Positions 36,533-45,521 are shown, counted from the stretch's first letter. The stretch: DNA of 64,000 nucleotides from an uncultured Flavobacteriaceae bacterium (GCA_943842245.1 CALTAJ010000002.1:1017596-1081595); one strand, 5' to 3'. Numbers and translations: made by a program. The notes: a model not told the origin generated them from the letters alone.

Positions 36533-38224
36533 TTAAAGATTCATCTTTTTTAGTTCTTTAACTGCATGATCAGCAGCACGAGCAGTAAGGGCCATGTAGG
36601 TTAAAGAGGGGTTAACATTTCCAGCAGAAGTCATAGCTGATCCATCAGTGACATAAACATTTGGTACTTCATGAACCTGATTGTTTCGATTTAAGACAGA
36701 AGTTTTTACATCATGTCCCATTCTAGCTGTTCCCATTTCATGAATTCCTAGACCTAATGCATAATCACCATCATGTCCTTTAACATTTTTAAAACCTGCT
36801 TTCTCTAACATTTCAATTGCTTGTTGTTGCATGTCTTTACGCATATTTAGTTCATTTTCCTTTATGGAAGCATTAAAAGTGACCGTCGGTAGACCCCATT
36901 TATCTGTCTTATTAAAATCTAGAGTCATTCTATTATCTTGATAAGGAAGGATCTCTCCAAAACCACTTAATCGTACTTTCCATGTTCCCGGCTTCAATAT
37001 CTCTTCCTTAAATTTACTCCCGTAAACTACCTCAGAAGCTTCAGAAGTGGATCCTCCTCGTGAACCTCCTCCTTGATAACCATACCCACGCAAGAAATCT
37101 TTACGATTGGTTTTACCGCCAATATTTCTAAACCTAGGAACATAGATTCCGTTATTTCTTCTTCCAAAATAATATTTATCTTGGAAATCATCTGTTTTAG
37201 CAGAAGCACCTACTCCTAGATGGTGATCCATAATATTTCTACCCAATTGATCGGAAGCATTACCCATACCATTTGGAAATACATCAGACTTGGATTGCAT
37301 TAAAATTGATGTAGAAGCAACCGTAGAAGCACATAAGAAAATTACTTTTGCGCTAAATTCAATAACTTCTTTTGTCTCCGTATCAATCACTCTCACTCCA
37401 GTTGCCCTTTTTTTATTAGCATCATAAATGACTTCGTGTACAATTGAATTAGGTCTTAAAGTCATATTTCCTGTTTTTTCAGCAGCAGGAAGTGTAGAGG
37501 AATTACTACTAAAATAAGCTCCATAGGGACAACCTCTTCTGCATCTTTGTCTATATTGGCAACTAACTCTTCCAAGCCCAGGCTTAGTTCCTTCGGTTAT
37601 AATAGCCGTTCTACCAATTGTCAATAATCTATCATTATAATTTTTGCTAATAGATTCCTGTAGATGATCTTCAACACAATTAAGATCCATTGGTTTTAAG
37701 TAGTTTCCATCCGGAAACTCAGGACGATCAACGTTTTTACCGCTCACTCCAATGTATTCTTCAACATATTCATACCAAGGTGCAAGTTCTTTGTAACGTA
37801 TAGGCCAGTCAACAGCTATGCCATCTTTTTTATTTGCTTCAAAATCAAAATCAGTTAGACGATAAGATTGTCTTCCCCAGGTTAAAGATCTCCCTCCAAC
37901 ATGATAGCCTCGCATCCAGTCAAATCGGCTTATTTCATTATAAGGATGTTCTAAATCATTTACAAAAAAATGTTTGCTTGATTCTGTAGTTGTATAACCT
38001 GTTCTACTTTGTTTTCCTTGAATTTTTCTAGTCTCATTTGTTATAACATCTCCTGTCCTATAATCCCACGGGTCATTATTTGCTGTTGGATAGTCTTCAA
38101 TATGCTTTACCATTCTACCTCGCTCTAAAACCAGAGTTTTTAATCCTTTTTCGCACAATTCTTTTGCAGCCCAGCCACCACTTATTCCTGTGCCTACAAC
38201 TATTGCGTCATAACTTGTTTTCAT
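36533..38224 (-). CDS. GMC family FAD sugar dehydrogenase (glucoside 3-dehydrogenase type)
   Basis: A 563-residue flavoprotein. The FAD-binding GTGISGG is at residues 11-17; the active-site pair is His495 (GIHEMGTARMG) and Asn538 (GNVNPSLT). A three-cysteine cluster, Cys222, Cys228 and Cys232 in CQYRQRCRRGCPYGA, resembles the 3Fe-4S site of FAD glucose and glucoside 3-dehydrogenases. With the Tat-bearing small subunit next to it, the enzyme is expected in the periplasm, oxidising a sugar or glycoside and giving electrons to a redox carrier. The substrate is inferred from the DUF1080 and isomerase genes nearby. Confidence 0.88.
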   Translation of the reverse strand: MKTSYDAIVVGTGISGGWAAKELCEKGLKTLVLERGRMVKHIEDYPTANNDPWDYRTGDVITNETRKIQGKQSRTGYTTTESSKHFFVNDLEHPYNEISRFDWMRGYHVGGRSLTWGRQSYRLTDFDFEANKKDGIAVDWPIRYKELAPWYEYVEEYIGVSGKNVDRPEFPDGNYLKPMDLNCVEDHLQESISKNYNDRLLTIGRTAIITEGTKPGLGRVSCQYRQRCRRGCPYGAYFSSNSSTLPAAEKTGNMTLRPNSIVHEVIYDANKKRATGVRVIDTETKEVIEFSAKVIFLCASTVASTSILMQSKSDVFPNGMGNASDQLGRNIMDHHLGVGASAKTDDFQDKYYFGRRNNGIYVPRFRNIGGKTNRKDFLRGYGYQGGGSRGGSTSEASEVVYGSKFKEEILKPGTWKVRLSGFGEILPYQDNRMTLDFNKTDKWGLPTVTFNASIKENELNMRKDMQQQAIEMLEKAGFKNVKGHDGDYALGLGIHEMGTARMGHDVKTSVLNRNNQVHEVPNVYVTDGSAMTSAGNVNPSLTYMALTARAADHAVKELKKMNL

Positions 38225-38258
38225 TTAAAATTAATTTTTCTTAATTAGAGAAGATTAT

Positions 38259-38266
38259 CAAATATA
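38259..38266 (-). promoter_or_regulatory. -7 box of the GMC dehydrogenase operon
   Basis: On the minus strand TATATTTG matches TAnnTTTG exactly, 34 bases before the ATG at 38224. The -33 element was not recognised. Confidence 0.35.
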
Positions 38267-38342
38267 TACATATTCTTCTTTCATTTAAATATTTGACTAA
38301 ATTTAGATTTACTATATTGAAAACTTTAATCAATAACAACCT

Positions 38343-39281
38343 ATGAACGAACGAAATTTTTACACCCCTATCTTTGTTTGCAGTATAATGTTAACACTTT
38401 TTTTGAATTTTACTTCATGTAAAAACGAAACCAAAAAAACAGCTACTTCAGCACCTTTATTTTTTGAGCTATCCTTAGCACAATGGTCATTCCATAGAAC
38501 CTTCCGAGAAGGGGGAGTCTCCCCTTATGAGTTTGCTGAACGAGCAAATGATTTGGGATTTAAAGGTTTGGAGTATGTAAACGCTCTCTACCCTGATGTA
38601 ATGGAAAGCAATGACAAAGATCTTGCTATATCAAAATTTATTGAACAAAATAACATCCTTGCCGCTCAATTTAATATGAAAAATGTCCTCATAATGATTG
38701 ACAGCGAGGGGGATCTTTCTAGCTCAAATGAAAAAGAACGTTTGAGCGCCATCGAAAATCATAAAAAATGGATATCTGCTGCTAATAAAATGGGATGTTC
38801 CGCTGTTAGAATAAATCTTAATGGCGAAAATGAGATAGAACCTTGGATAAATAATTCTATTGAGAGTTTAAATGCTCTTTCTGCCTTCGCCAAACCTCTT
38901 AATATTAATGTTGTTGTGGAAAATCATGGTGGAAAATCATCTAATGCAAGTCTTCTGATGAAGGTAATAAATAGTGTTAGTTACAGCAATTGCGGTACAC
39001 TCCCTGATTTTGGTAATTTTTGTATGAGTGAAGATTGGGGGTCTTTAAAAGATAATAAATGTAACAATCCATACGATCCTTATTTAGGGGTTTCAGAAAT
39101 GTTGCCAAAGGCTTTTGGACTTAGTGCAAAGTCTTATGAATTTGATGCAAATGGAAATGAAACTATATTGGATTACTACAAATTAATTTCAATTGTAAAA
39201 AAGGCAGGATATAATGGATTTATTGGTGTAGAATACGAAGGAGAAATACTTTCTGAAAAAGATGGTAGTAATTGCGACTAA
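38343..39281 (+). CDS. Secreted sugar phosphate isomerase/epimerase-like TIM-barrel lipoprotein, C terminus frameshifted
   Basis: A 312-residue xylose isomerase-like TIM barrel with a lipoprotein signal (LFLNFTSC, Cys about residue 26). SLAQWSFHRTFREG, FKGLEYVNALYP, NVVVENHGG and GFIGVEYEGEIL mark the barrel strands and metal site (Glu and His). The frame stops at 39279-39281 after GSNCD. In the +1 frame the sequence goes on as VIATKKLLEKAAKML to a TAA at 39313-39315, three bases from the next ATG, which is how this family usually ends. One extra base near 39264-39270 therefore appears to shorten the protein by about 12 residues. First gene of the plus-strand sugar cluster. Confidence 0.8.
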   Translation: MNERNFYTPIFVCSIMLTLFLNFTSCKNETKKTATSAPLFFELSLAQWSFHRTFREGGVSPYEFAERANDLGFKGLEYVNALYPDVMESNDKDLAISKFIEQNNILAAQFNMKNVLIMIDSEGDLSSSNEKERLSAIENHKKWISAANKMGCSAVRINLNGENEIEPWINNSIESLNALSAFAKPLNINVVVENHGGKSSNASLLMKVINSVSYSNCGTLPDFGNFCMSEDWGSLKDNKCNNPYDPYLGVSEMLPKAFGLSAKSYEFDANGNETILDYYKLISIVKKAGYNGFIGVEYEGEILSEKDGSNCD

Positions 39282-39317
39282 AAAATTATTGGAGAAAGCT
39301 GCTAAAATGCTTTAAGG

Positions 39318-40530
39318 ATGGAATTAAAAGTCCGTTTCCAATTATCTTTTTTATTTTTTCTTGGAATTCTTTATTTGGGGTGCCTGGTTTGTAACTATGG
39401 GCACCTTTCTTTCTCAAGAATTTGGGGCTAGCGGAGGACAACTCGCGATGGCTTACGAAACTCAATCCATAGGAGCAATTATTGCCCCCTTTATTATAGG
39501 TTTAATTGCTGATCGTTATTTTTCCGCTCAAAAAATTCTAGGAATACTCCATTTAATTGGGGCTGCTCTTCTTTTTACAGTAAGTAATTCTGAAAGTTTT
39601 AGTGGTTTCTATCCCTATATCCTTATTTATATGCTTTTGTATATGCCTACGCTAGCGTTAGCTAATTCAGTAGCATTTCACCAAATGGAAGATCCCACTA
39701 AACAATTTGCTTCTATTCGAGTTTTGGGAAGTGTAGGTTGGATTTTAGCAGGTTTTACTATTGGTTATTTAGCATGGGAAGGAGCCCAGACTTTAAAATA
39801 TACTTTTTATATGGCTTCATCTGCTTCTGCTATATTAGGGGTCTACAGTTTTTTCCTCCCTAATACCCCGCCTAAAATTGGTTCAGATAAAAAGATTTCT
39901 ATCAGGGAAATCTTGGGTTTAGACGCGTTAGCTATGCTAAAAGATCGTGGCTTTTTATTTTTCTTTTTTGCCTCAATTTTAATATGTGTTCCTTTGGCGT
40001 TCTATTATCAACATGCCAATCAATTTTTAAATGAGATTGGGATGAAGGCTGCAGCTTCAAAAATGATATTAGGTCAGATATCTGAGGTACTTTTTCTACT
40101 TCTACTTCCACTTTTTATAAAACGATATGGTATAAAAAATGCTCTCATATTGGGAATTTTAGCATGGGGAATTCGTTATCTTTTATTTGCTTTTGGAGAT
40201 ACAGGTGCCCAAACATGGATGTTGATTTTTGGAATTATACTTCACGGTGTGTGTTACGATTTCTTTTTTGTCTCTGGACAAATTTATACAGACTTCAAGG
40301 CGGGTGAAACATATAAAAGTACTGCACAAGGTTTAATTACCCTGGCCACATACGGTGTTGGAATGCTTATTGGTTTTCGGTTTGCTGGATGGCTGACGGA
40401 TCAATATATAACTGATTTGGGACATTTATGGAAAGAAATTTGGATTCAACCAGCTATTTTTTCTTTTGTTGTATTAATTTTATTTTTAATCTTTTTTAAG
40501 AATGAAACCATTAAAATAAAATCACTATGA
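39318..40530 (+). CDS. MFS transporter of the nucleoside:H+ symporter type, frameshift in codon 14 region
   Basis: About 404 residues with 12 membrane segments if the reading frame is repaired. The ATG at 39318 encodes MELKVRFQLSFLFF, the usual N terminus, then the frame is lost in the T6 run 39354-39359. Removing one T joins it to LEFFIWGAWFVTMGTF, which continues open to 40530. As it stands, only a TTG at 39361 inside the first helix begins the long frame. The family moves nucleosides or, in sugar clusters like this one, probably sugars or keto-sugars. The end overlaps the Gfo/Idh ATG (ATGA). Confidence 0.82.
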
Positions 40531-41666
40531 GTAAAATAAGGCTTGGTATTTTAGGTGGTGGTGGTGACTCTTTGATAGGAGTTTTACACCGCGTAGCATC
40601 ACACATGTTCGACCGATACGAAATAACAGGAGGAGTATTTAATCCTGATTTTAAAGAAAATATAAAATTTGCAAAACACATTGGAGTAAATACAGATCGT
40701 GTTTACATAGACTTTGATACTTTTATTAAAGAAGAAATCAAAAAGTCTTTAGAAGATCGTATTGAGGTGGTTTCTGTCCTAACTCCAAATTTCTTGCATT
40801 TCCCTATGGCAAAAAAACTATTGGAAAATGGTTTTCATGTTATATGTGAAAAGCCATTAACTACTTCTTATGAAGAGGCTAAAGAATTAGAGGCATTGCA
40901 AAAGAAAAATAATGCCATTTTTGCAGTAACTTATACATATACTGGTTATCCTATGGTGCGTCACATGAAACATATGATTGCTGCTGGGGAATTAGGTGAA
41001 ATACAAAAAATTGACGTACAATATTACCAAGGTTGGATTAATCCTGTAATTCATGATCCTGAGATTCGGAAAACAGTATGGCGTTTAGACCCAAAGAAAG
41101 CAGGAATTAGCTCTTGTATGGGAGACATTGGGACCCATGCTTTCCAAATGACTGAATACCTAACAGGTATGGAGGTTGAATCTTTACTTTCAGATTTAAA
41201 TATGCTCTATGAAAATAATAGCTTAGATCTTGATGGAACGGTTTTGATTCGTTTTTCAGAAACTGTAAAAGGGGTTATTCGTGCAAGTCAAATTGCAACA
41301 GGCGAAGAAAATGGCTTAACTGTTGCCGTTTACGGAAAAAAGGGGGCTTATAAATGGGAGCAAGAAAATCCAAATATCCTCTATCACATGACAGATGATC
41401 AGCCTAAAAGAATAATTAAACCTGGACATGCTTACGTTTCAGATATAGCTGCAGACGGAACGAAACTTCCTGGAGGTCATCCAGAAGGAATTTTTGATGC
41501 GATGGGTAATATTTATAAAGGAGTAGCAAAAGCCTTAAGAGATGAAGCTGCTTTTGAAGGTGAATACCCTACAATGAATGATGGGGTAAGAGGCATGCTA
41601 TTTATTGAAAAAGTTGTTGAATCACATAAAAAAGGAAATATATGGCTAAGCCTGGACAAGCAATGA
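40527..41666 (+). CDS. Gfo/Idh/MocA family NAD(P)-dependent oxidoreductase
   Basis: A 379-residue sugar dehydrogenase. The N-terminal Rossmann motif is GILGGGGDSLIGVLHRVA (residues 6-23). The catalytic Lys is in CEKPLTTS, and the C-terminal half holds GDIGTHAFQM with the conserved His. Members oxidise or reduce sugars at a ring carbon, which fits a 3-keto-sugar route. It overlaps the transporter gene by four bases, and its own stop overlaps the ATG of the following isomerase. Reading frame intact. Confidence 0.9.
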   Translation: MSKIRLGILGGGGDSLIGVLHRVASHMFDRYEITGGVFNPDFKENIKFAKHIGVNTDRVYIDFDTFIKEEIKKSLEDRIEVVSVLTPNFLHFPMAKKLLENGFHVICEKPLTTSYEEAKELEALQKKNNAIFAVTYTYTGYPMVRHMKHMIAAGELGEIQKIDVQYYQGWINPVIHDPEIRKTVWRLDPKKAGISSCMGDIGTHAFQMTEYLTGMEVESLLSDLNMLYENNSLDLDGTVLIRFSETVKGVIRASQIATGEENGLTVAVYGKKGAYKWEQENPNILYHMTDDQPKRIIKPGHAYVSDIAADGTKLPGGHPEGIFDAMGNIYKGVAKALRDEAAFEGEYPTMNDGVRGMLFIEKVVESHKKGNIWLSLDKQ

Positions 41667-42715
41667 AGACAGTTAAAGGACCTGGGATCTTCCTTGCTCA
41701 ATTTGTAGATAGTAAATCCCCTTTCAATAGTCTTGATGGAATGTGTAAATGGGCTGCTGATCTTGGATATAAAGGAATTCAAATTCCCACCTGGGAAACC
41801 TTTCTAATAGATTTAGATAAGGCTTCGGAAAGTCAAACCTATTGCGATGAACTCAAAGGTAAAATCAATTCTTACGGATTAGAAATCACAGAACTCTCAA
41901 CTCACTTGCAAGGGCAATTAGTAGCTGTTCATCCCGCCTATGACTTAATGTTTGATAATTTTGCTCCTGACGCTGTTAAAAACAACCCTAAGGCAAGAAC
42001 AGCATGGGCTATAGAAACTATGAAGAAAGCGGCTAAAGCAAGTAACCGATTAGGCCTTAAAACCCATGCTACTTTTTCTGGGGCATTACTCTGGCATACA
42101 TGGCACCCTTGGCCTCAACGTCCAGAAGGACTAGTTGAACTTGGGTTTTCAGAACTAGCAAAACGTTGGAAACCAATTTTAGATGTATATGATGAAAATG
42201 GTGTGGATGTATGTTATGAAATTCATCCAGGAGAAGACCTTCACGATGGGGTTACTTTTGAGAGGTTTTTAGAAGCTACTGATAACCATAAACGAGTCAA
42301 TATTCTATATGATCCTAGTCATTTCGTCCTCCAACAACTAGACTATATAGAATATATAGATCATTACCATGAGTTTATAAAATCTTTTCATGTCAAAGAT
42401 TCTGAATTTAAACCTAATGGGAAAAAAGGTGCTTTTGGAGGATATGGAGACTGGATTGATCGTGCAGGGCGTTATCGATCCCCTGGAGATGGACAAATAG
42501 ATTTTAAGACCATCTTTACAAAACTAACTGAATACGGATGTGACGTATGGGCGGTTATGGAATGGGAGTGCTGTATCAAAAGTCCTGAACAAGGAGCTAG
42601 AGAAGGAGCACCCTTTATAAAAAATCATATTATAGAAGCCACTCAAAAGACCTTTGATGATTTTGCTGGTGGTGATATTGATGAACAATTTTTAAAAAAC
42701 ATCTTAAAACTCTAA
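41663..42715 (+). CDS. Sugar phosphate isomerase/epimerase-like TIM barrel (cytoplasmic)
   Basis: A 350-residue xylose isomerase-like enzyme without signal peptide. Metal and active-site strands are seen in YKGIQIPTWE, ITELSTHLQGQLVAVHPAYD, VCYEIHPGED, NILYDPSHF, SFHVKDSEF and VMEWECC. I start at ATG 41663, which overlaps the upstream stop as ATGA and gives MKTVKGPGIFLAQF, the family's usual beginning; an ATG at 41642 would add seven residues. It is probably the enzyme that isomerises or splits the imported sugar. Reading frame intact. Confidence 0.87.
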   Translation: MKTVKGPGIFLAQFVDSKSPFNSLDGMCKWAADLGYKGIQIPTWETFLIDLDKASESQTYCDELKGKINSYGLEITELSTHLQGQLVAVHPAYDLMFDNFAPDAVKNNPKARTAWAIETMKKAAKASNRLGLKTHATFSGALLWHTWHPWPQRPEGLVELGFSELAKRWKPILDVYDENGVDVCYEIHPGEDLHDGVTFERFLEATDNHKRVNILYDPSHFVLQQLDYIEYIDHYHEFIKSFHVKDSEFKPNGKKGAFGGYGDWIDRAGRYRSPGDGQIDFKTIFTKLTEYGCDVWAVMEWECCIKSPEQGAREGAPFIKNHIIEATQKTFDDFAGGDIDEQFLKNILKL

Positions 42716-42727
42716 AACATAGAAAAA

Positions 42728-43469
42728 ATGAAAAAATTAATATTAGGAATATTTACTGTAGCTCTTTTTACAAGCAGTTCACCTTCTAATTACGAAACAT
42801 TTTCTAAAAATAATAGAGAAAATGACAAAGAATGGGAATCACTCTTTGATGGAAAAAGCTTAAACGGATGGCATCGCTATAACCTGAGAGGTATAAAGCC
42901 TATCTGGACAGCTAAAAAAGGGGGTGCTAACTTTTGATCCAAGTTTGCGCCCAAATGGAGACTATGGTCATGACATTGTTACTGATAAAATGTTTAAAAG
43001 TTTTCAACTTTCCATTGAGTGGAATATATCAGAAGGAGGTAATAGTGGAATATTTTGGGGAGTTCAAGAGGGTGCTGGAAATAATAGACCTTATTCCACT
43101 GGGCCTGAAATTCAAGTTATAGATAATGAAGGACATCCTGACGCAAAGGTTAAACCAAATTTTCATCAGGCTGGATCACTTTATGACCTTGTTCAACCTT
43201 CTATGGATGTTTGTAAACCTGCTGGACAATGGAACCACATATTACTTACAATTGATTACAGCAAAAACGAGGGTAGTGTAGAGTTGAATGGAACTAAAAT
43301 TGTAGAATTCCCTCTAAGAGGAGAAAAGTGGGATGCAATGGTCGCTAATTCAAAATTTAATGATGACTGTCACTTTGAAAAATTTGCTAAATTCCGGACT
43401 GGAAAGATAGGTCTTCAAGATCATGGAAATAAAGTCTCGTTTCGAAATATAAAAATCCGAAAAATTTAA
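42728..43469 (+). pseudogene. DUF1080 (3-keto-disaccharide hydrolase) protein, interrupted by a +1 frameshift
   Basis: Two frames together make one secreted DUF1080 protein of about 246 residues. The first (from ATG 42728) has a signal peptide and SLFDGKSLNGWHRYN, and stops soon after KKGGANF at 42937. The second, open through 42924-43469, continues with VLTFDPSLRPNGDYGHDI, the concanavalin-like body (GNSGIFWGVQEG) and the end FRTGKIGLQDHGNKVSFRNIKI. Removing one base from the A6G5 run at 42914-42924 joins them (KKGVLTFDP). DUF1080 enzymes hydrolyse 3-keto-glycosides. Unless the sequence is wrong or slippage occurs, the product is broken. Confidence 0.82.
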
Positions 43470-43478
43470 AAAAACTAT

Positions 43479-44336
43479 ATGATTATGTCCATGACGGGTT
43501 TCGGGAAAAAAGAAACTCAATATGAAGACAAGCACATCAGTATTGAAGTTCGTTCTTTAAATAGTAAAAATATCGATATAAATCTTCGCTCACCCTCTTA
43601 TCTGAGTGAACTGGGTCCTGAGATTAGAAAAGAATTGACGTTGAAAATGTATCGAGGCAAAATTGATGTTAATATTTATGTAGAATTCAATCGGAAAACA
43701 GCCCCTTCCAAAATCAATATAGCTGCAGTTAAAGCCTATATGAAACAACTTGAAGGTTTTGGAGCCTCATCAGAAAGTGAACGAATGGCAATAGCATTAC
43801 GTTTACCCGAGACACTTTCATCTGAAAAAGATGTACTTGGAGAAGATGAAAAGAAAGTCCTTTATGAAATTTTAAATGAAGTTATAAAAGATTTAGAAGG
43901 CTATCGAAAAAATGAAGGTGCTGAACTAGGTAAAGATATTAGTTTACGCATAGACTTGATCGAATCCCACTTGCAGTCAGCGGTTAAAATTGATCCCGAA
44001 CGCAACACAAAAATTGAAGAAAAACTGCGTTCAGCCCTTGAAGATCTTAAACAAGAAGTGGATACTAACCGTTTTGAACAAGAATTAATCTTTTACCTAG
44101 AAAAATTTGATATTACAGAAGAAAAAGTCCGTTTAAAAAACCATCTTAACTATTTTAGAGAAGTTATGGAAAATGATTTCCCAAATGGGAAAAAATTAGG
44201 TTTTATTTCTCAAGAAATTGGAAGAGAAATTAATACGATTGGCTCAAAGGCAAATCATACAGAACTTCAAAAAATTGTAGTTCAAATGAAAGATGAATTA
44301 GAAAAAATTAAGGAGCAATTATTAAACGTACTTTAA
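43479..44336 (+). CDS. YicC family protein (endoribonuclease-type)
   Basis: A 285-residue cytoplasmic protein. It starts MIMSMTGFGKKE, the hallmark of the family, followed by ISIEVRSLNSKNIDINLR, and ends with the DUF1732 domain (KKLGFISQEIGREINTIGSKANH). E. coli YicC has been linked to RNA decay. The gene sits directly ahead of gmk, a very common arrangement, with one base between them. It lies nine bases after the DUF1080 gene, so it may be read through from the sugar cluster. Confidence 0.92.
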   Translation: MIMSMTGFGKKETQYEDKHISIEVRSLNSKNIDINLRSPSYLSELGPEIRKELTLKMYRGKIDVNIYVEFNRKTAPSKINIAAVKAYMKQLEGFGASSESERMAIALRLPETLSSEKDVLGEDEKKVLYEILNEVIKDLEGYRKNEGAELGKDISLRIDLIESHLQSAVKIDPERNTKIEEKLRSALEDLKQEVDTNRFEQELIFYLEKFDITEEKVRLKNHLNYFREVMENDFPNGKKLGFISQEIGREINTIGSKANHTELQKIVVQMKDELEKIKEQLLNVL

Positions 44337-44337
44337 T

Positions 44338-44907
44338 TTGAAAAATGGAAAACTTATTGTCTTTTCAGCCCCCTCAGGCAGTGGCAAAACTACGTTAGTA
44401 AATCACCTTCTAAATCAAGATATTCCACTTGGATTTTCTATCTCTGCAACTTCAAGAAAACCAAGAGGAAAAGAAGAAAATGGTAAAGATTATTACTTTT
44501 TAAGTGAAGATGTTTTTCGTGAAAAAATAAATGAAGATGCTTTTATCGAATATGAGGAGGTTTATAAAGGTACTTTTTATGGAACTTTAAAATCAGAATT
44601 TAATCGACTGTGGGGAGATGGAAAGCACGTACTTTTTGATATCGATGTTAAAGGGGGGCTTAATATAAAAGCTCAATATCCTGAAGAAACTTTTGCTGTC
44701 TTTGTAAAATCTCCTTCACTTAAAGTATTAGAGAAAAGACTTCGGGACAGAGCTACAGAGAGTGAAGATAAAATTCAACAACGTCTAGATAAATCTGCTT
44801 CTGAGTTTAAGTTTTCTAAAGATTTTGATATAATTTTAATTAATGACGATTTAGAAAAAGCCAAAGGAGAAGTTGTGCGTTTAGTTAAAAAATTCTTGAG
44901 TTCCTAA
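44338..44907 (+). CDS. gmk: Guanylate kinase
   Basis: A 189-residue kinase making GDP from GMP. P-loop SAPSGSGKTT is at residues 9-18, GMP binding in SATSRKPRGKE and YYFLSEDVF, and EYEEVYKGTFYGT is the signature. The start is TTG at 44338, one base after the yicC stop; there is no ATG before the P-loop in this frame and the resulting MKNGKLIVFS matches the family. Co-transcribed with yicC; nadD follows with its own promoter candidate. Confidence 0.95.
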   Translation: MKNGKLIVFSAPSGSGKTTLVNHLLNQDIPLGFSISATSRKPRGKEENGKDYYFLSEDVFREKINEDAFIEYEEVYKGTFYGTLKSEFNRLWGDGKHVLFDIDVKGGLNIKAQYPEETFAVFVKSPSLKVLEKRLRDRATESEDKIQQRLDKSASEFKFSKDFDIILINDDLEKAKGEVVRLVKKFLSS

Positions 44908-44924
44908 GCAAAACCCTACCTTTA
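44896..44924 (+). promoter_or_regulatory. Promoter candidate of nadD (leaderless?)
   Basis: TTG at 44896-44898 and TACCTTTA at 44917-44924 are 18 bases apart, fitting the Bacteroidetes -33/-7 layout apart from the last base. The nadD ATG follows four bases later, so transcription would start at or next to it. The -33 lies inside the end of gmk. Confidence 0.4.
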
Positions 44925-44928
44925 TTTT

Positions 44929-45513
44929 ATGCAAAAAATAGGTTTGTTTTTTGGCACATTTGATCCTATTCACAAAGGACACATTCATTTGGCCGAATAT
45001 TATGTTAATAGTACAGATTTGGACTCTGTTATGTTTGTAATTACTCCCCAAAATCCATTCAAGCAGAATTCCAAAATACTTTCAAATAAAAACCGATTGG
45101 AGTTAGTATCACTTGCAATAAAATCAAATCCTAAACTCCAAGTAAGTTCCATTGAATTTGATCTTCCAACACCAAATTATACAATTCAAACTCTAAAAAA
45201 AATTAAAGCTTATTATCCAAAAGACAACTTTGTTTTGATACTGGGAGAAGATAATTTAAGCTCTTTTGATAAATGGAAAGATTATAGTAATATACTATCG
45301 GATTATGAACTTTACGTTTATCCAAGAAGAAATAATGAAGCCATACCTAAAAACTTACAAGAACATCCAAAAATTAAGAGAAGTAATGCTCCTCAAATTG
45401 AAATCTCATCTTCTGAAATACGCAAGAGAATACAAAAAGGTGAGGACGTCAGTAAATTTATCCCTAAATTAAGTTGGAGTTACCTAAAGAAAAAAAAATT
45501 TTACAGATTTTGA
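44929..45513 (+). CDS. nadD: Nicotinate-nucleotide adenylyltransferase
   Basis: A 194-residue nucleotidyltransferase of NAD synthesis. The phosphate-binding loop GTFDPIHKGHIH (residues 9-20, with the His-x-Gly-His) and the C-terminal ISSSEIRKRI are intact; ILGEDNLSSFDKW fits the substrate loop. The gene follows gmk after 21 bases and is convergent with the glycosyltransferase. A hairpin of 7 bp (45504-45522) spans the stop codon and may serve as a weak terminator. Confidence 0.93.
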   Translation: MQKIGLFFGTFDPIHKGHIHLAEYYVNSTDLDSVMFVITPQNPFKQNSKILSNKNRLELVSLAIKSNPKLQVSSIEFDLPTPNYTIQTLKKIKAYYPKDNFVLILGEDNLSSFDKWKDYSNILSDYELYVYPRRNNEAIPKNLQEHPKIKRSNAPQIEISSSEIRKRIQKGEDVSKFIPKLSWSYLKKKKFYRF

Positions 45514-45521
45514 AATAAAAT

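Noticed and set aside
42934..43122. Open frame of 62 codons inside the DUF1080 gene
   Set aside because: Out of frame with both halves of the real gene, and no family features.
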